Source: an uncultured Porticoccus sp. (lineage in GTDB: Bacteria > Pseudomonadota > Gammaproteobacteria > Pseudomonadales > Porticoccaceae). Taken from it: 64,000 bases of DNA. Every line of letters starts with the position of its first letter. Positions within the stretch are counted from its first letter, which is position 1. Positions 46,659-55,925 of this stretch are shown here, one piece after another. The notes beneath the pieces are model-generated. The model had not been told where the DNA came from. It made no database searches and worked only from the letters and a program-made list of their open reading frames with translations. Position numbers and translations under genes: made by a program. The stretch lies in contig NZ_CAJXST010000001.1 in the NCBI RefSeq assembly GCF_913061305.1, positions 186,001 to 250,000 on the forward strand. The letters run 5' to 3'.

Positions 46659-48536
46659 GTGAGTAACAGCCGCAGTGAACTGATGAAAGCCCGGCGATTT
46701 CTGCCACTTTTTCTGACCCAGTTTTTTGGGGCCCTTAACGATAATCTGTTTAAAAATGCGCTCCTGGTGATGATCGTCAGTGCCAGTATTGCCGGGACTG
46801 CCAATGTTAACACCGTCGTCAATCTGGCGGCGGGCCTGTTTATTCTGCCCTTTTTCCTGTTTTCTGCCCTCGCCGGCCAATTGGCTGACAAGCACGAGAA
46901 ATCACTTATTATCCGGCGTATCAAGCTGGCTGAAATACTGATCATGCTGCTTGGTGCCGCAGCTTTCTGGTTCGGGGCGCTCTGGCTACTGCTGGCAGTG
47001 CTGTTTCTGATGGGCGCGCAGTCAGCGTTTTTTGGGCCGGTAAAGTATGCCATTTTACCTCAGCACCTCGGTGAAGACGAATTGCTGGCAGGCAACGCCC
47101 GGGTGGGTATGGGAACCTTTGTGGCGATTCTGGTTGGCACCATTGCCGGCAGTTTGCTGGGCGGAACGGCCAGTGCGCACTGGTTGGTGGGTACTGTTGT
47201 AATTTGTGTGGCCCTGACGGGATGGTACAGCAGTCGGCAAATTCCGCTGGCTGAAGCCCGTGCCCCCTCACTCAGGATTGACTGGAATACACCCAGGATC
47301 AGCTGGCAGCTGATCAGGCTGGCCACTGAGAAGCGGTCTGTGTTTCTGGCGATTCTGGGTATCTCCTGGTTCTGGATGCTGGGGGCCAGTTATTTGACCC
47401 AGATGCCCAATTTCACCATCACCGTGCTGCGGGGCACGCCGGGGGTTATTGCCCTGATACTCTCGGCCTTTACCGTTGGTGTGGCTGTGGGGGCAATGCT
47501 CTGTGGCCGATTGAGCGGTGCCCGGGTGGAAATAGGCCTGGTGCCGCTTGGCGCCATCGGCCTTAGCCTATTTGGCATCGACCTGTATTTTGCCGCCACC
47601 GGCTACGTCGCTGAGAGCCCTGTTGAGGTCGCCGGTTTTGTACTCCGTCCCGACGGATTGCGCGTGTTGCTTGATATAGCACTGCTCGGACTCTTTGGTG
47701 GTCTGTATATCGTGCCACTCTACGCCATGGTGCAGGCGCGTACCGATCCGCAATTGCGTGCCAGAATTATCGGCAGCAACAATATTCTCAACGCATTTTT
47801 TATGGTGTTGGCCAGCGTATTGGGCATTCTGTTTCTCGGCGTGGCAGGGTTGCGCATTGAGGAGCTGTTTCTGGTGCTGGCACTGATGAATATCGCCGTT
47901 GCGGTGTTTATTTTTCTGCAGGTGCCCGAGTTCAGCATGCGTTTTCTGGTGTGGTTGGCAGGTCACAGCCTGTACCGGGTGAGACATCGCGGTCTGGAGC
48001 TGATACCACTGAAAGGCCCCGCCATTCTGGTCTGCAATCATGTCAGTTATGTGGATGCGCTGTTGCTGGCCGGTGCGGTGCGGCGACCGGTTCGCTTCAT
48101 CATGTATAAACCGATTTACGAGTTACCGGTACTGAATTTTATTTTTCGCACCGGCGGTGCCATTCCGATTTGTTCGAAGAGCCAGGATCCGGCGGCCTAT
48201 CAACGGGCCATGGAGACGATCGATGCGGCATTGAACAAAGGTCAGTTACTCTGTCTTTTCCCGGAGGGCAAGCTCACTGCGGACGGCGAGATCGATACCT
48301 TCAAAAATGGTATTGAGCGAATACTGGCTCGCAATCCGGTACCGGTGGTGCCGATGGCGTTACAGGGCCTTTGGAAGAGTTTTTTCAGTCGCAGTCACGG
48401 TGGTGCATTCAGAAAGCCGTTTCGACCGGGCTGGCGGCAGGTGGCGGTGATTGCGGGTACCCCGATACCGGCCGAAAGTGCTTCAGTCGGCCGGTTGCAG
48501 GCCGAAGTTGCCGCATTGCGTGGTGAAAACAAATAA
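46659..48536 (+). CDS. LplT-like MFS transporter fused to PlsC acyltransferase
   Basis: 625 residues in one frame. Residues 1-420 are an MFS transporter with about 12 helices of the lysophospholipid flippase (LplT) type (LTQFFGALNDNLFKNAL). Residues about 430-620 are a PlsC-type 1-acylglycerol-3-phosphate acyltransferase with NHVSYVD (HX4D) and FPEGKLT. In E. coli LplT is separate and Aas is PlsC fused to an acyl-ACP synthetase; here the synthetase is missing. Probably imports and re-acylates lysophospholipid. The GTG start has AAGGA about 9 bases upstream. Confidence 0.88.
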   Translation: MSNSRSELMKARRFLPLFLTQFFGALNDNLFKNALLVMIVSASIAGTANVNTVVNLAAGLFILPFFLFSALAGQLADKHEKSLIIRRIKLAEILIMLLGAAAFWFGALWLLLAVLFLMGAQSAFFGPVKYAILPQHLGEDELLAGNARVGMGTFVAILVGTIAGSLLGGTASAHWLVGTVVICVALTGWYSSRQIPLAEARAPSLRIDWNTPRISWQLIRLATEKRSVFLAILGISWFWMLGASYLTQMPNFTITVLRGTPGVIALILSAFTVGVAVGAMLCGRLSGARVEIGLVPLGAIGLSLFGIDLYFAATGYVAESPVEVAGFVLRPDGLRVLLDIALLGLFGGLYIVPLYAMVQARTDPQLRARIIGSNNILNAFFMVLASVLGILFLGVAGLRIEELFLVLALMNIAVAVFIFLQVPEFSMRFLVWLAGHSLYRVRHRGLELIPLKGPAILVCNHVSYVDALLLAGAVRRPVRFIMYKPIYELPVLNFIFRTGGAIPICSKSQDPAAYQRAMETIDAALNKGQLLCLFPEGKLTADGEIDTFKNGIERILARNPVPVVPMALQGLWKSFFSRSHGGAFRKPFRPGWRQVAVIAGTPIPAESASVGRLQAEVAALRGENK

Positions 48537-48594
48537 CCATGGCTACCGGCTGCGATCCGGTGGACAGCAAACCCAACAGGGGCAGGGAACAGAT

Positions 48595-49863
48595 ATGGGA
48601 AAGTTAAAATTACACTGGCAGATGTTGATTGCGATTCTTGCTGCGGTCGTCATCGGCCTCCTGTTCGATGTAAAAACCACCCTGCTGGGTGTGAGCCTCT
48701 ACAGTATCTTTGACTTTATCGGGATGCTGTTTCTCAACGCGCTGAAGATGCTCATTGTGCCGTTGGTGATGTCCTCCATCATTGTGGGTATCGCCGGGCT
48801 GGGCGGCAGTGACAATCTGGGGCGCCTCGGTGCCAAGACCGTCGGTTTCTACCTTTGCAGCAGCCTGCTGGCAATCCTGATTGGCCTGTTGCTGGTCAAT
48901 CTTCTGTCCCCCGGCATCATTGACGGCGAGGCAGCGGGCAGCCGGCTCAATCTCAGCGAACCGGAGGCGGTTTCTTCCCAGTTGGCAGCCGTTGAGGGCC
49001 GGGGTGTCGGTGATATAACCGGGGTATTTCTGCGGATGGTACCGCCCAATATCGTCAAGGCAGCGGCAGATGGACAAATGCTGGGGCTGATTTTTTTCAG
49101 CCTGTTGTTCGGTGTGTTCATGACGCGTATCAGCAAGGAACCCGCGCAGACCCTGTTGGGTTTCTGGAATGGTGTTTACGAGACGATGATGGAAATCACT
49201 CTGTTCATCATGAAATTTGCACCGCTAGGGGTGTTGGGGTTGGTGGCCAAAACCATTCTGGCTACCGGGTTTGATGCCTTCCAGCCGTTGATGATGTTTT
49301 TTATTACGGTTGTACTGGCATTGGCGGTTCATACTTTTGTGACCCTGGCGCTGGTGCTGCGACTCGCTGGCTTGAACCCGTTGAAGCATTACCGGGCCAT
49401 GTTGCCGGCCATGCTAACCGCCTTTTCAACGGCCTCTTCATCCGGCACTTTGCCGGTGACGATTGAATGTGTGGAAAAAAATGCCGGGGTATCCAATCGC
49501 ACCAGTGCCTTTGTGCTGCCGTTGGGTGCCACCATCAATATGGACGGTACGGCACTCTACGAGTGCGTCGCCGCTATCTTTATCGCCCAGGCCTATGGTC
49601 TGGAGCTCAGTTTTGTCACCCAGTTTACGATTGTGCTGGTGGCGCTGCTGACATCGATTGGGGTGGCGGGGATTCCGTCGGCCAGTTTGGTGGCGATTAC
49701 GGTCATTCTCGGGGTAATCGGCCTGCCGCTGGAAGCGATCGGCATGTTGCTGGTGACCGACCGTATTCTGGATATGTTGCGAACCTCAGTGAACGTTTTC
49801 AGTGATTCCTGTGGGGCGGTGGTCATTGCCAGAAGTGAGGGTGAGCAGGGCCTGCTCGTTTGA
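48595..49863 (+). CDS. Dicarboxylate/amino acid:cation symporter (DAACS)
   Basis: 422-residue inner-membrane transporter of the glutamate/aspartate/C4-dicarboxylate family. The helical-hairpin signatures are visible: the serine-rich TAFSTASSSGTLPVT and the cation-binding NMDGTALYECVA, with DRILDMLRTSVNVFSD near the end. Substrate (glutamate, aspartate or dicarboxylate) uncertain. ATG at 48595 with AGGGA upstream; the longer frame runs back into the MFS-PlsC gene and is discounted. Confidence 0.93.
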   Translation: MGKLKLHWQMLIAILAAVVIGLLFDVKTTLLGVSLYSIFDFIGMLFLNALKMLIVPLVMSSIIVGIAGLGGSDNLGRLGAKTVGFYLCSSLLAILIGLLLVNLLSPGIIDGEAAGSRLNLSEPEAVSSQLAAVEGRGVGDITGVFLRMVPPNIVKAAADGQMLGLIFFSLLFGVFMTRISKEPAQTLLGFWNGVYETMMEITLFIMKFAPLGVLGLVAKTILATGFDAFQPLMMFFITVVLALAVHTFVTLALVLRLAGLNPLKHYRAMLPAMLTAFSTASSSGTLPVTIECVEKNAGVSNRTSAFVLPLGATINMDGTALYECVAAIFIAQAYGLELSFVTQFTIVLVALLTSIGVAGIPSASLVAITVILGVIGLPLEAIGMLLVTDRILDMLRTSVNVFSDSCGAVVIARSEGEQGLLV

Positions 49864-49865
49864 TC

Positions 49866-49892
49866 AAAGCCCGGCACAGGCCACCGGGCTTT
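49866..49892. terminator. Terminator between the symporter and pit genes
   Basis: AAAGCCCGG / CCGGGCTTT perfect arms with a 9-base loop. The T-tail is short on both sides, so strength is moderate. Confidence 0.65.
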
Positions 49893-49904
49893 CGGCTTTG
49901 TCCG

Positions 49905-51179
49905 CTAGCTGAAGATGGCCCTGATTATATAAAAAAACAGAATAGCCAAGCCGGCCCCGGCGGGCAGGGTCACCAACCAGGACATAAAAATCGTGCCGAC
50001 CACGCGCAGATTGAGGGCTGCAATGCCCCGCGCCAAACCGACACCCAGTACGGCACCGACCAACGTGTGCGTCGTGGAAATGGGCAGGCCGGTACCCGAT
50101 GCCAGTACCACCGTTGCCGCTGCGCCCAGCTCGGCAGCAAAACCCCGGCTCGGGGTCAATTCGGTAATCTTTTTCCCTACGGTGCCCATGACTTTAAAAC
50201 CATAGGTCGCCAGCCCCAGTATGATGCCAATTCCACCTAATAGCAGAATCCAGCGCGGCATCACGGCCTTCGCCTCAACGGCCCCAGAGTTGATCACACT
50301 GACAACCGCTGCCAGTGGGCCAACAGCGTTGGCCACGTCGTTGGAGCCATGGGCAAACGCCATGGCGCAGGCGGTAAAGATCATCAGCACGGCAAAAACC
50401 CGTTCGACACTGGCAAACCGGTTATTTTTTTCCGCTGTTTCATCCCGTTTAACCCGACGCAGCAGCAGCGTTCCCAGGGCCATGACCAGCAGGCCAACCA
50501 CAATGGCAATCAGGGCACATTGGCCGAAGGAGAGGCTGATGCCCATGTCCCGGAAAACATATTTGACCCCTTTGAGCATGGTTACCATGGCAATCAGGAA
50601 GCCGACGGCAAACATGTAAAAGGGGATAATTTTCTTGGCCCGCATGAACGGGTCGTCCTGGGTCAGGATCAGCTTTTGTACACTGCGAAACAGCATGTAA
50701 GAGAGAGCCCCCGCCAGCAATGGCGAGACGACCCAGCTGGCGACGATGTTGCCCACTTTGCCCCAATTGACCGAATCCACAGAAATCCCCACTGCCGCAA
50801 AGCCGACAATGGCACCGACGATGGAATGCGTGGTTGAGACCGGCCAGCCCATGATGCTGGCCAGCATCAGCCAGGTTCCCGCAGCCAGCAACGCCGACAT
50901 CATTCCGAACACCAGAAGTTCCGGTGAGTTGGCCAGTACCGATGGATCAATAATGCCTTTGCGTATGGTGTCGGTGACTGCACCTCCCGCCAGGTAGGCA
51001 CCGGCAAACTCAAAGACCATGGCGATGAGTATGGCCTGTTTGACGGTCAGTGCCCTGGAGCCCACCGAGGTGCCCATGGCGTTGGCCACATCGTTGGCGC
51101 CCACTCCCCAGGCCATGAATACGCCAAATACACAGGCGAGGATAATCAACAACTGGCCGTGTTCAGCAAGTAGTGCCAT
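49905..51179 (-). CDS. pit: Low-affinity inorganic phosphate transporter (Pit family)
   Basis: Proton-coupled metal-phosphate importer. 424 residues, about 11 membrane helices. The inverted-repeat signatures of the family are visible in both halves: GVGANDVANAMGTSVGSRALT near the N-terminus and AHGSNDVANAVGPLAAV in the second half. Preceded by the DUF47 gene on the same strand with a 29-base gap, the usual two-gene phosphate unit. Pit carriers also admit arsenate, which is relevant to arsM nearby. Confidence 0.95.
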   Translation of the reverse strand: MALLAEHGQLLIILACVFGVFMAWGVGANDVANAMGTSVGSRALTVKQAILIAMVFEFAGAYLAGGAVTDTIRKGIIDPSVLANSPELLVFGMMSALLAAGTWLMLASIMGWPVSTTHSIVGAIVGFAAVGISVDSVNWGKVGNIVASWVVSPLLAGALSYMLFRSVQKLILTQDDPFMRAKKIIPFYMFAVGFLIAMVTMLKGVKYVFRDMGISLSFGQCALIAIVVGLLVMALGTLLLRRVKRDETAEKNNRFASVERVFAVLMIFTACAMAFAHGSNDVANAVGPLAAVVSVINSGAVEAKAVMPRWILLLGGIGIILGLATYGFKVMGTVGKKITELTPSRGFAAELGAAATVVLASGTGLPISTTHTLVGAVLGVGLARGIAALNLRVVGTIFMSWLVTLPAGAGLAILFFYIIRAIFS

Positions 51180-51208
51180 TGGTTTGAATTCCCGTTTACT
51201 GGTTGCGG

Positions 51209-51889
51209 TTACCGGGCGAGAAGCAGCTGTAATTTGCCGCCCACGCTCTGAGACAGATCGGCGACTTCGCCAATGATGTCGATGACCTGATAAAGAAATA
51301 TCACATTGATTGGGGGTAGATCGGTTTCCAGCTTGAACAGGTGATGCCGGATAGCCTGTTCGAGGTGATCGCTTCTGTCTTCCAGCTTGTCCAGGTCGCG
51401 GATCAAATTTTCCACAAAATCTACCTCTTTACCGCTGAAGCCCACTTCCAGCAGTTCATCCAGTTCATTGATTGCGATGTGTGCCTGGCGGCAGGCTTCG
51501 ATTGCCGATCCGACAAATTCACTCATCTTTTCCTGCAGGGGCGCCGGGATCACCATTTTTCGGCCAAGCATCAGACCGGCGATATCCTTGGAGCGGTTGG
51601 CAATGCGATCCTGCTGGCTGAGCATGTTGAGTAGATCGGAACGATCCATTGGCATAAACAGGCTTTTGGGTAAATGCAGGCGCAATTCGCGCTTCATAAC
51701 ATCGGCCTGGTGTTCCAGGTCTGACATCTCGTCGAATACCTTGTCGGCTAGTTGCCAGTTTTCTGTGATGGCTGCGGCCAGGAAATCGGCGAGTTTCTCG
51801 GTACAGGAAACCACCACTGTCATATGGGCTTGCAGAGGGCTGATGGGGGACTTGCCAAAGAGGTTGGAGAGAGGATTGCTGAAAACCAT
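51209..51889 (-). CDS. DUF47 (TIGR00153) PhoU-like Pit accessory protein
   Basis: 226-residue, all-helical cytoplasmic protein resembling PhoU, with acidic/basic heptads such as DLEHQADVMKRELR and LDKLEDRSDHLEQAIRHH. Always found with pit genes; thought to regulate the carrier. First gene of the unit. The promoter just upstream carries an 11-bp direct repeat (separate entry). Confidence 0.9.
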   Translation of the reverse strand: MVFSNPLSNLFGKSPISPLQAHMTVVVSCTEKLADFLAAAITENWQLADKVFDEMSDLEHQADVMKRELRLHLPKSLFMPMDRSDLLNMLSQQDRIANRSKDIAGLMLGRKMVIPAPLQEKMSEFVGSAIEACRQAHIAINELDELLEVGFSGKEVDFVENLIRDLDKLEDRSDHLEQAIRHHLFKLETDLPPINVIFLYQVIDIIGEVADLSQSVGGKLQLLLAR

Positions 51890-51918
51890 GGGATGTCCTC
51901 TGTTCGTTGTAGGGCGCG

Positions 51919-51949
51919 AGTATAAGAATCTGTCACATAAATGTCACAT
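51919..51949 (-). promoter_or_regulatory. DUF47-pit promoter overlapping an 11-bp-period repeat
   Basis: On the minus strand: -35 GTGACA, 17 bases, -10 TATACT. The -35 lies in a direct repeat read on the plus strand as TGTCACAT-AAA-TGTCACAT (51931-51949), whose 11-bp period and TGTCAC core match Pho boxes. Its orientation is opposite to the promoter, which is not the usual PhoB arrangement, so repression or another regulator is possible. Confidence 0.55.
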
Positions 51950-51987
51950 TTTTGCTCAAGTAAAATCACGAATGATTCAGTATGCAC

Positions 51988-54060
51988 CTAAACCTGGCTG
52001 AAATGATCGGTCTCCCCCAGCCAGCGACGAATAATGGCTGCCACCCGGTCGGGGGTTTTTGCGAGCATCTTTTCGGCGGTGCGCCGGATTTCCGGGAGCA
52101 GGTGGCCGTCGCGCTGCAGGTCAGCGATACGCAGCATCACATCGCCGGTTTGCCGGGTGCCGAGTACCTCGCCGGGACCGCGCAGCTGCAGGTCTTTCTC
52201 GGCAATCTGAAAGCCATCGCCGGTTTGCCTCATGATGGCCAAGCGCTGACTGCCAGCTGCCGAGAGCGGTGGGCTATAGAGCAGGACACAATAACTTTCC
52301 GCCTGGCCACGGCCCACCCGACCTCTCAGTTGGTGTAGTTGCGCCAGTCCCAATCGCTCCGGATTTTCGATGACCATCAAACTGGCATTGGGCACGTCAA
52401 CACCCACTTCGATCACGGTGGTGGCGACCAGTAGCTGGATTTCCCCGGCTTTAAAGGCCGACATGGTCGCGGCCTTTTCAGCCGGTTTGAGCCTGCCGTG
52501 AATGAGACCAATAGGCAACTCGGGCAACAACAGGTGCAAGGCGTCTGCGGTTGCTTCCGCGGCCTCCGCTTCGAGTAATTCCGATTCCTCAATCAGAGTG
52601 CAGACCCAATAGGCCTGGCACCCCTGCGCGCACGCATTGCGAACCCGCTCAACCACCTCAAGGCGACGTTGGTTGGAAATGACCACAGTGCTGACCGGCG
52701 AGCGTCCCGGTGGCAGCTCATCAATAATCGAACAGTCAAGATCCGCGTAAGCGCTCATCGCGAGGGTTCGGGGTATCGGTGTTGCGGTCATCACCAACTG
52801 GTGGGGGACCTGGCCATGCTGTCCCTTGTTGCGCAGGGCAAGACGCTGGTGCACGCCAAACCGATGCTGCTCATCGATAATGATCAGGCCGAGGTTGTGG
52901 AACTGAACCTGTTCCTGAAATAGTGCATGGGTGCCGATGGCAATCTGAGCATCGCCTGTGCCGATCATTGCCAACTGTCTTTCGCGGGCCTTGCCCTTGA
53001 CCTTGCCCGTGAGCCATGCGATTTGAATACCCAGTGGTTCCAGCCATTGGGTGAAATTATTGCGGTGCTGCTCGGCCAGAATCTCGGTGGGTGCCATCAG
53101 GGCCACCTGCCGACCGCTGGCGACACATTGTAATGCTGCCATTGCGCTGACGACGGTTTTGCCGGAGCCGACATCGCCCTGTAGCAGCCGCAACATCGGG
53201 CTGGTTTGCTCCAAATCCTGTTTGATTTCCCGGCTGACCCGCTGCTGGGCGTTGGTCAGCGGAAATGGCAGGCACGACAGAAACTCCGACAGCACCTTAT
53301 CATCGCCTTTGAGCTCAGGGGCCCGGTGTTGTCTGATGGCCTGCCGAAGTCGCAGCAAACTGAGCTGGTGGGCCAGCATTTCTTCAAAAGCCAGACGCTG
53401 CTGGGCCGGGTGTTCGCCACTGGCCAGCAGATCGAGCGGTGCATCGGTCGGTGGTTGGTGAAGGAATTTTATGGCGTCTTCCAGGGACAGCACTGCGTTG
53501 TCCTGTTCAAGAAATTCCGTCAGTGATCGGTCGCTGACCAGGGCGAGTGCCTGGTCAATAATGGTCCGTAACCGCTGTTGACTCACGCCCTCGGCAACGG
53601 GATAAACGGCTGTCAGGTGCTGTTGCAGCGGCTGTGCCGCCTGGTCTCCGTCGAGGAACTGGTACTCGGGATGGTACATCTCAAGTCCGGTGCTCCCCGC
53701 ACGGACTTCGCCAAAGCAGCGCAGCCGGCCTCCCCGGGCAAGATTTTGTCGCTGGGCCGTGGAGAAATGAAAAAATCGCAGCGTGATAATCCCGGTGTGA
53801 TCCTGCACCCGGCAGATCAGACTGCGGCGTCGGCCAAAAGCGAGATCGCAACCGCGAATCTCTCCTTCGATGACGACATCACTGTTGGGTTGAAGTGCGC
53901 CGATCGGTGTAATTCGGGTGCGATCCAGATAGCGGAGTGGCAGGTGGAACAGCAGATCCTGGACACTGTGAATACGCAGTCTGGCCAGCTTCAGGGCGAG
54001 TTGGGTTCCGACTCCCTTCAGGCGGGTAACCGGTAGCTGGTCCAGAACAACTTCAGTCAT
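51988..54060 (-). CDS. recG: ATP-dependent DNA helicase RecG
   Basis: Remodels stalled forks and branched DNA. 690 residues: N-terminal wedge (OB) domain (about 1-150) and two helicase lobes. Walker A GDVGSGKT (295-302), DEQH box in IIIDEQHRFGV, motif III TATPIPRTL and motif VI QLRGRVGRG are intact. Its ATG overlaps the TGA of oxyR (ATGA), so it is translated from an oxyR-recG transcript, as in Pseudomonas. Confidence 0.97.
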   Translation of the reverse strand: MTEVVLDQLPVTRLKGVGTQLALKLARLRIHSVQDLLFHLPLRYLDRTRITPIGALQPNSDVVIEGEIRGCDLAFGRRRSLICRVQDHTGIITLRFFHFSTAQRQNLARGGRLRCFGEVRAGSTGLEMYHPEYQFLDGDQAAQPLQQHLTAVYPVAEGVSQQRLRTIIDQALALVSDRSLTEFLEQDNAVLSLEDAIKFLHQPPTDAPLDLLASGEHPAQQRLAFEEMLAHQLSLLRLRQAIRQHRAPELKGDDKVLSEFLSCLPFPLTNAQQRVSREIKQDLEQTSPMLRLLQGDVGSGKTVVSAMAALQCVASGRQVALMAPTEILAEQHRNNFTQWLEPLGIQIAWLTGKVKGKARERQLAMIGTGDAQIAIGTHALFQEQVQFHNLGLIIIDEQHRFGVHQRLALRNKGQHGQVPHQLVMTATPIPRTLAMSAYADLDCSIIDELPPGRSPVSTVVISNQRRLEVVERVRNACAQGCQAYWVCTLIEESELLEAEAAEATADALHLLLPELPIGLIHGRLKPAEKAATMSAFKAGEIQLLVATTVIEVGVDVPNASLMVIENPERLGLAQLHQLRGRVGRGQAESYCVLLYSPPLSAAGSQRLAIMRQTGDGFQIAEKDLQLRGPGEVLGTRQTGDVMLRIADLQRDGHLLPEIRRTAEKMLAKTPDRVAAIIRRWLGETDHFSQV

Positions 54061-54989
54061 GCAGCACAGGGTGGGCAGCTGGGTAGCGAGTTCATTTTGA
54101 TGGCATCCCGCAGTGCATCGACCGCCTTGTGTCGCGGAAAGCTGGCCCGCCAGGCCAGTGCCACCGTTCGGCAGGGAACCGGATCCGCAAAAGGCCTGGT
54201 AATCAGTAACCCGTCCCTGTAGCCAGCGCCGATAGCTGCGGACTGCGGCAGAATGGTAATGCCCAGTCGGGAGGCGACCATATGACGCAGGGTCTCCAGC
54301 GAGCTGCCTTCACTGTGGGTACGAATCTGGCTCTGGGTTTCATCGAGGTGCTTATTCAGGTTGGGCAAAGCCTCCCTGACCTGGTCGCCAAAGCAGTGGC
54401 CCTCGCCAAGCAACAGGACATTCTCGTCGTCCAGATCGACGGGGCGGATGGCTTCTTTTTTGCTCAGGGGGTGATCTTCGGGCATCAATACGACAAAGGG
54501 TTCGGAGAACAGCGGCTGGGTAACCACGTCGGGTTCCGTAAATGGCAATGCCACGATAATCACGTCCAGTTCTCCCTTGCGCAGCCGCTGTCGCAGTGTG
54601 GCGGTAAAGCCCTCCTCTACCACCAGCGGCATTTGTGGCACAGCCTTCTGTAGTGCCGGAATAAAGTGTGGAAACAGGTACGGGCCGATGGTGAAAATGG
54701 CCCCTACACAGAGTGGCGCCTTGAGCTGATCCCTGCCGGCCGAGGCAATATCCCTGATGGAGGCGCTCTCCTCCAGTACCCGTTGCGCCTGGGCGACCAC
54801 CTGCTCGCCGATGGGGGTTGGTCGCACACTGTTCTTGGAGCGTTCAAAGAGATCAACCCCCAGTTCCTGCTCGAGTTTTTTGACGGCGATGCTCAGCGTG
54901 GGTTGGCTCACATGGCATAACTCTGCCGCCTGGCCAAAGTGCTGCTGTTGTGCCAATGTGACGATATAGCGCAATTCCGTTAAGGTCAT
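54057..54989 (-). CDS. oxyR: Peroxide-responsive LysR regulator OxyR with variant cysteines
   Basis: LysR-family sensor of hydrogen peroxide. 310 residues from the ATG at 54989 (the longer frame is not conserved). N-terminal winged helix (HFGQAAELCHVSQPTLSIAVKKLE) and a C-terminal sensor domain whose numbering matches E. coli OxyR. Peroxidatic Cys199 is in GEGHCFGDQ. Position 208, the resolving Cys in E. coli, is Leu (EALPN); the codon is TTG, read clearly. Other cysteines are 25, 94, 273 and a terminal CPPC (305, 308). Either it signals through Cys199 oxidation alone or uses another partner thiol; this is inference. Confidence 0.9.
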   Translation of the reverse strand: MTLTELRYIVTLAQQQHFGQAAELCHVSQPTLSIAVKKLEQELGVDLFERSKNSVRPTPIGEQVVAQAQRVLEESASIRDIASAGRDQLKAPLCVGAIFTIGPYLFPHFIPALQKAVPQMPLVVEEGFTATLRQRLRKGELDVIIVALPFTEPDVVTQPLFSEPFVVLMPEDHPLSKKEAIRPVDLDDENVLLLGEGHCFGDQVREALPNLNKHLDETQSQIRTHSEGSSLETLRHMVASRLGITILPQSAAIGAGYRDGLLITRPFADPVPCRTVALAWRASFPRHKAVDALRDAIKMNSLPSCPPCAA

Positions 54990-55053
54990 ACAGTGTTTCT
55001 CCTGCCGCCAATATGCCAATAATAGCCAAAGCAAATTGAAAAAGGAAAGACGA

Positions 55054-55917
55054 TTGAAAGTATTATTTATTGGCTGTGGCGATATCGGGGTTCGTTGCAT
55101 TCACAGGCTGCAGATGCTGGAGGGGTGGACAGGCCTGGCGATGTGTCGCCATCCCGATCGTCTGCCCGCGACAATTCCATCGGTGGCGGGGGATATCTGT
55201 GATACCCCTCATCTCACTGAATTGCTGCGTAACGCCGATGTCGATGCCATTGTCGTTACGCTGACGCCGGGAGAGATGAGCGACGAAGGTTATCGGGCCA
55301 GTTATGTGGCCGGTGCGGAGTCGCTGGTGAAGGCGATTGGGTGCAGTGGCTGGCGTTCGGGTCCGGTGCTTTGGGTGTCCAGTACGGGGGTGTATGGTCA
55401 GGGCGGGGGCGAGTGGGTCGATGAGTTATCGGACACCGTTCCGGCATCCTATCGAGGTAAGCGCTTACTCCAAGCCGAGGGGCTGATTAGCCAATTGTCG
55501 GTGCCCGCTGTGGTGATTCGTTACGCCGGTATTTATGGGCCCGGTCGGGGGCTTATGCTAGCGCAACTACACAGAGGGGAGCTGGCGCCGCCACAACCTG
55601 TTCAGTGGAGTAATCGCATCCATGCAGAAGATTGCGCCGGGGTGCTGGTGCATTTGCTACAGCGTTACCGGGCCGATAAGCCGCTGCACGGTCTCTATCT
55701 CGCAACGGATAACGAACCCACGCCGCTCTATGATGTACATCGGTGGCTGGCAGCGCAATTGGGCATAAGCATGCCTGATACCGTTGCAACGACCAGTGTC
55801 GGGCGAGCCGGTAGCCGGCGTTGCAGCAATCGACGTCTGCTTGACAGTGGCTACCGGTTTCTCTACCCGACTTTCAGGGAAGGTTACGCAGCGCTGATCT
55901 CCGAATCGCCCCTGTAG
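55054..55917 (+). CDS. NAD-dependent epimerase/SDR-like protein (YeeZ type)
   Basis: 287 residues. Rossmann start KVLFIGCGDIGVRCIHRL with a GxGxxG-like loop, SSTGVYG at the usual Ser/Tyr active-site position, and a C-terminal CSNRRLLDSGYRFLYPTFREGY typical of the YeeZ-like extended SDR group. Substrate unknown. Start placed at TTG 55054, which has AGGAAAG 6 bases upstream and begins the fold; a TTG 6 codons earlier is possible. Divergent from oxyR with a 64-base gap. Confidence 0.8.
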   Translation: MKVLFIGCGDIGVRCIHRLQMLEGWTGLAMCRHPDRLPATIPSVAGDICDTPHLTELLRNADVDAIVVTLTPGEMSDEGYRASYVAGAESLVKAIGCSGWRSGPVLWVSSTGVYGQGGGEWVDELSDTVPASYRGKRLLQAEGLISQLSVPAVVIRYAGIYGPGRGLMLAQLHRGELAPPQPVQWSNRIHAEDCAGVLVHLLQRYRADKPLHGLYLATDNEPTPLYDVHRWLAAQLGISMPDTVATTSVGRAGSRRCSNRRLLDSGYRFLYPTFREGYAALISESPL

Positions 55918-55925
55918 GCGGGTTT

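Noticed and set aside
54387-54420. Sequencing frameshift as the cause of Leu208 in OxyR
   Set aside because: The flanking residues GDQVREA and LPNLNKH stay in frame on both sides. A base-call error at the codon cannot be excluded, but no indel is needed.
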